NCBI RefSeq assembly: GCF_000016785.1
Contig: NC_009486.1
Span: 620,001 to 684,000 of the forward strand
Length of the DNA stretch: 64,000 bases
Reading direction: 5' to 3'
Source of the DNA: Thermotoga petrophila RKU-1
Lineage (GTDB): Bacteria; Thermotogota; Thermotogae; Thermotogales; Thermotogaceae
Position 1 is the first letter of the stretch, and the number at the start of each line of letters is the position of its first letter. Below the pieces are notes generated by a model that did not search any database, was not told the origin of the DNA, and worked only from the letters and a program-made list of their open reading frames with translations. The position numbers and the translations under genes are program-made. This document shows, piece after piece, positions 61,434-64,000 of the stretch.

Positions 61434-62032
61434 TTCGCTTCACCTCTTTTCTTTCTCCTGATGCCGATGTAGGTGAAGAGTGCAGAGAGAAGACCGAGTG
61501 TTATGTAGGCTCCCGGTGGAAGAATTTCAAGAAATATCTTCAACTCCCACACTTTGTAACCGAAGATCGTACCGTTACCGAAGAGTTCTCTGATGCTTCC
61601 AAGAAGAACCAGTGAACCTGTGAAACCGAGACCCACTCCCAGGCCATCGAGCATGGAATCCAGAACACCATGCTTGGAAGCGAACGATTCCGCCCTTCCC
61701 ATTATGATACAGTTCACCACTATGAGAGGAATGAAAAGTCCCAGGGTCTTCCACAGATCGTAGGCAAAACCGTGCATGAGGAGATCTATCATGGTAACGA
61801 AAGACGCGATAACAACGATGAATATGGGAATCCTGATCTTATCAGGAACGATCTTTCTTATCAGTGAAATAACCACGTTTGACATGGTGAGAACGGCTGT
61901 CGTAGCAAGCCCCATCCCCAGACCGTTGATGGCACTCGTGGTGACGGCGAGTGTGGGACACATTCCAAGAACCTGAACATAAGTGGGATTTTCTTTTATG
62001 ATCCCCTTAGTTAATTCTCTCAAGCGGCTCAT
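61430..62032 (-). CDS. rnfE: Rnf complex subunit E
   Basis: A 200-residue inner-membrane subunit homologous to RnfA and NqrD. The N-terminal part KENPTYVQVLGMCPTLAVTTSAINGLGMG holds the conserved cysteine for the shared intramembrane cluster. Six hydrophobic segments follow, with a basic C-terminus. The ATG at 62032 overlaps rnfG by 4 nt. Confidence 0.95.
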   Translation of the reverse strand: MSRLRELTKGIIKENPTYVQVLGMCPTLAVTTSAINGLGMGLATTAVLTMSNVVISLIRKIVPDKIRIPIFIVVIASFVTMIDLLMHGFAYDLWKTLGLFIPLIVVNCIIMGRAESFASKHGVLDSMLDGLGVGLGFTGSLVLLGSIRELFGNGTIFGYKVWELKIFLEILPPGAYITLGLLSALFTYIGIRRKKRGEAK

Positions 62033-62703
62033 TTCGACACCTCCTCGAGGTACCTGTACATGAGATTCAGAGCGGTCACCACGGCCCTTGGTGTGATCGT
62101 TGCTCCCGTCATTACATCGCTTACCTTCACAATACCCTGCTTTTTCAACTCCTCAGGAGAACCCTTCGGAAGTCCCGCATCTTTGTCGACCCTCAGGCCG
62201 TTCTTCAGTCCTTCGGGTGGAACTGGAAAGAAACGCCTCTGTATACTTTCTTCTCCTATCTTTGCGCCGAGTCCAGGCGTCTCCTGAGAATAATCTATTA
62301 CTCTCACGGAATTGAGCATGAATCCATCTTCCGTTTTTATAAAACAGGCTACAACGGTCACGTTTCCTCCAAAACCGGGTGCGTATCCCGACAGAACGTA
62401 TGCGTTTCTGCCATCCTTCGTCACGAATTCATACAAGGGACCAAGGACTACCCCTTCTTTGTACTCTTTCAGAACAACCGTTTCTATGCCTGTTTTTTTG
62501 ACGATTTCCTCGATTTCTTTTTCATCCACCAGATAATCTCCCGTGAGGGGATCTTTCAGAACGAATTTGATGGCGCTCAACTTAGCTGCGTTATCCGCTT
62601 CCTGGATCTTTCCTTTGACTCCCACATACACGAGTCCAAGAAAGAGTCCAGAAATAGCCGTGAAAACCATCAGAATCAATCCAGTCTTCAGGATATCCTT
62701 CAT
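62029..62703 (-). CDS. rnfG: Rnf complex subunit G (covalent FMN)
   Basis: A 224-residue subunit with one N-terminal membrane helix and an extracytoplasmic FMN-binding domain. The flavin-transferase target motif is DVMTGATITPRAV; FMN is expected on Thr202. The domain also shows GLGAKIGEESIQRRFF, typical of NqrC/RnfG. An ApbE flavin transferase must be encoded elsewhere. Overlaps of 4 nt link it to rnfD and rnfE. Confidence 0.95.
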   Translation of the reverse strand: MKDILKTGLILMVFTAISGLFLGLVYVGVKGKIQEADNAAKLSAIKFVLKDPLTGDYLVDEKEIEEIVKKTGIETVVLKEYKEGVVLGPLYEFVTKDGRNAYVLSGYAPGFGGNVTVVACFIKTEDGFMLNSVRVIDYSQETPGLGAKIGEESIQRRFFPVPPEGLKNGLRVDKDAGLPKGSPEELKKQGIVKVSDVMTGATITPRAVVTALNLMYRYLEEVSK

Positions 62704-63656
62704 TTTTTCACCTCACCGAAGATGCGCGGTCTGGTGTACCTGTCTATCAGGGGAACCAGTGCATTCATGAAAAGGATCGAAAATGAAACGCCTTCAGGAT
62801 ACGCTCCAAAGAGTCTTATAGCCATCGTGAGAACGCCACATCCAATCCCGAAGATCACCTGTCCCTTCGCGGTGATGGGACTCGTCACCATATCGGTGGC
62901 CATGAAAAGTGCACCGAGCATGAGACCACCACTGAGGAGGTGAAAGAGAGGATCACCGTACCTTGGATTCATCAAATAAGCTATCGAAGAAAACACAAGA
63001 ACAGTTCCTATATAGGAGACAGGAATGAATATCTTCACTCTCTTTCTCAAGAGAAGATAGATGAAACCAATTATGAGAAGAAGTGCACTCGTTTCACCTA
63101 AGGATCCTCCAACCTTACCTATGAACAGATCCCAATAGGGTGTGAAAACACCGTGTTCCTTGAAAAGTGCAAGAGGAGTTGCTGCCGTTACCACATCCGC
63201 TGGAGATTTCCAGAATCCTGCCCCGGGTACAACCCAGGTGGTCATGTAAGTGGGAAAAGAAATGAGCAGAAACGCTCTTCCGACGAGCGCAGGGTTGAAA
63301 ATGTTCTGGCCGAGTCCTCCGAACACGTGTTTCCCGATCCCCAGAGCGAAAACGAGTCCCAACAAAAAAGCCCAGAAAGGAAGCCTTGTGCTCACGTTCA
63401 TCGCCAGAAGCAGTCCTGTCACTGCCCCGCTGCCATCCGGGACGAAATCCTTCACTCCTCTCAGGTATCTCATGACGAATATATCGAACAGCTCACCTAT
63501 CACCGCTCCTGCGATACAGAGAAATAGAGCATACCATCCGAAGAAATAAGCCGCCCCAATAACCGCTGGTGATAGGGCTATGAGCACATCCAGCATGATC
63601 TTTCTCACATCATCCTCTTCTCGAAGGTGTGGAGCGTAAGCGCTTATCAGCTTCAT
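62700..63656 (-). CDS. rnfD: Rnf complex subunit D (covalent FMN, ion channel subunit)
   Basis: A 318-residue multi-spanning membrane subunit homologous to NqrB. Motifs include GSGAVTGLLLAMNVSTRLP and GGLGQNIFNPALVGRAF. The covalent flavin site is probably Thr160 in VVTAATPLALFKEH. It forms much of the ion pathway; the T. maritima complex has been reported to be Na+-dependent. The ATG at 63656 overlaps rnfC by 4 nt. Confidence 0.95.
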   Translation of the reverse strand: MKLISAYAPHLREEDDVRKIMLDVLIALSPAVIGAAYFFGWYALFLCIAGAVIGELFDIFVMRYLRGVKDFVPDGSGAVTGLLLAMNVSTRLPFWAFLLGLVFALGIGKHVFGGLGQNIFNPALVGRAFLLISFPTYMTTWVVPGAGFWKSPADVVTAATPLALFKEHGVFTPYWDLFIGKVGGSLGETSALLLIIGFIYLLLRKRVKIFIPVSYIGTVLVFSSIAYLMNPRYGDPLFHLLSGGLMLGALFMATDMVTSPITAKGQVIFGIGCGVLTMAIRLFGAYPEGVSFSILFMNALVPLIDRYTRPRIFGEVKK

Positions 63657-64000
63657 CTTCTACCCCTCCTTGTGGCGCGATACACTGTTTTTGCGAGTTT
63701 TATGTACCTTACGTGTTCTATCTTCGAAGGACAGGTGTAGGTACACGAGCCGCACTCTATACAGTCCATCAAACCGTTCTCCACCGCTTCGTCATACTTT
63801 TTCTTCGTGGAGAGGAGATAGAGAAGATAAGGCTGAAGGTTCATCGGACACACCTGAACACATTCACTGCATCTAATACAGGGTTTCTGGGGTTGAGGTT
63901 TCTCAGGAAGAAACGCTGTTATTCCAGAAGTTCCTTTCATAACTGGGATGTCCAGATTTGTGATGGATATTCCCATCATTGGACCACCAAGGATGACACG
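63653..64000 (-). CDS. rnfC: Rnf complex subunit C (3' part, cut by window end)
   Basis: The last 115 codons of the NADH-oxidising subunit lie in the window; the rest is beyond base 64000. Two 4Fe-4S motifs are visible, CIRCSECVQVCPMNLQPY and CIECGSCTYTCPSKIEHV, matching the C-terminal part of RnfC. The frame is open through the window end (RVILGGPMMGISI). The NADH/FMN domain should lie upstream. It begins the order C-D-G-E-A-B, common to Rnf operons. Confidence 0.94.
   Translation of the reverse strand, partial: RVILGGPMMGISITNLDIPVMKGTSGITAFLPEKPQPQKPCIRCSECVQVCPMNLQPYLLYLLSTKKKYDEAVENGLMDCIECGSCTYTCPSKIEHVRYIKLAKTVYRATRRGRR

Noticed and set aside
1-64000. CRISPR arrays, tRNA or rRNA genes, insertion sequences
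   Set aside because: No regularly spaced direct repeats, cloverleaf-like sequences, rRNA stretches or transposase-like frames were found in any gap; all gaps are under 300 nt.

Overview
The window comes from a hyperthermophilic, sugar-fermenting bacterium of the genus Thermotoga, in the T. maritima / T. petrophila / T. naphthophila group. This rests on recognising many proteins and on details that fit T. maritima enzymes: MetH zinc cysteines at 207/272/273, the split heterodimeric ABC exporter with its catalytic Glu517, the C-X-C-X16-C-X-C zinc motif of TopA, and an L-arabinose locus between pyrophosphate-dependent phosphofructokinase and acetate kinase. Genes are packed tightly, mostly on the minus strand. 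GTG and TTG starts are common and many genes overlap by 1-14 nt. I saw no tRNA, rRNA, CRISPR array or insertion sequence, and no stretch over 300 nt lacks a gene.

Layout. 1-3280: an aconitase/isopropylmalate-dehydratase-type large subunit (cut by the window edge), citrate synthase, and divergent pfp. 3278-7317: a heterodimeric ABC exporter with its PadR-family regulator. 7314-20865: one long minus-strand arabinose operon holding an oligosaccharide ABC importer, a secreted GH51, a secreted clan GH-A enzyme with CBM modules, a cytoplasmic GH51, mutarotase, ribulose-phosphate epimerase, an FGGY kinase and a glycerol-1-phosphate dehydrogenase homologue. 20963-27000: a divergent six-gene operon of two secreted GH43 endo-arabinanases and four secreted LamG-domain proteins. 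26998-32109: a GH127 beta-L-arabinofuranosidase gene and a second ABC importer whose binding-protein gene is frameshifted. 32191-33765: araA. 33756-39732: ppdK, fba, ackA and araR, all minus strand, so the arabinose repressor gene lies at the end of a glycolysis/acetate gene string.

Five GTACGTAC-type palindromes at 20812, 20995, 28901, 32087 and 32191 sit at the promoters of all five arabinose transcription units. They resemble the known Bacillus AraR operator. Together the genes describe a pathway in which extracellular endo-arabinanases, with LamG proteins as possible arabinan-binding partners, cut arabinan; secreted GH51 and GH-A enzymes trim it; ABC importers take up oligomers; cytoplasmic GH51 and GH127 release arabinose; and AraA, kinase and AraD convert it to xylulose 5-phosphate.

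39762-46174: a secreted protein of unknown function, then metF, a free methionine-synthase reactivation domain, metH lacking that domain, and mnmE. 46175-64000: a continuous minus-strand series encoding HU, UvrC, a pseudouridine synthase, MnmG, DnaN, a phosphate permease with its DUF47 partner, Ddl, TopA, a YhaM-like nuclease, a small membrane protein, L28, SmpB, a YraN protein, GatC, CsrA, DprA and the Rnf complex (rnfC is cut by the window end).

The most notable observations are an apparent AUC start codon for AraR, the GH43/LamG secreted set, the unassigned GH-A hydrolase, the frameshifted arabinose-type binding protein, a hairpin between Shine-Dalgarno and start of a permease gene, an RnfB reduced to its N-terminal part, and the 86-nt topA/ddl and 38-nt csrA/gatC overlaps.
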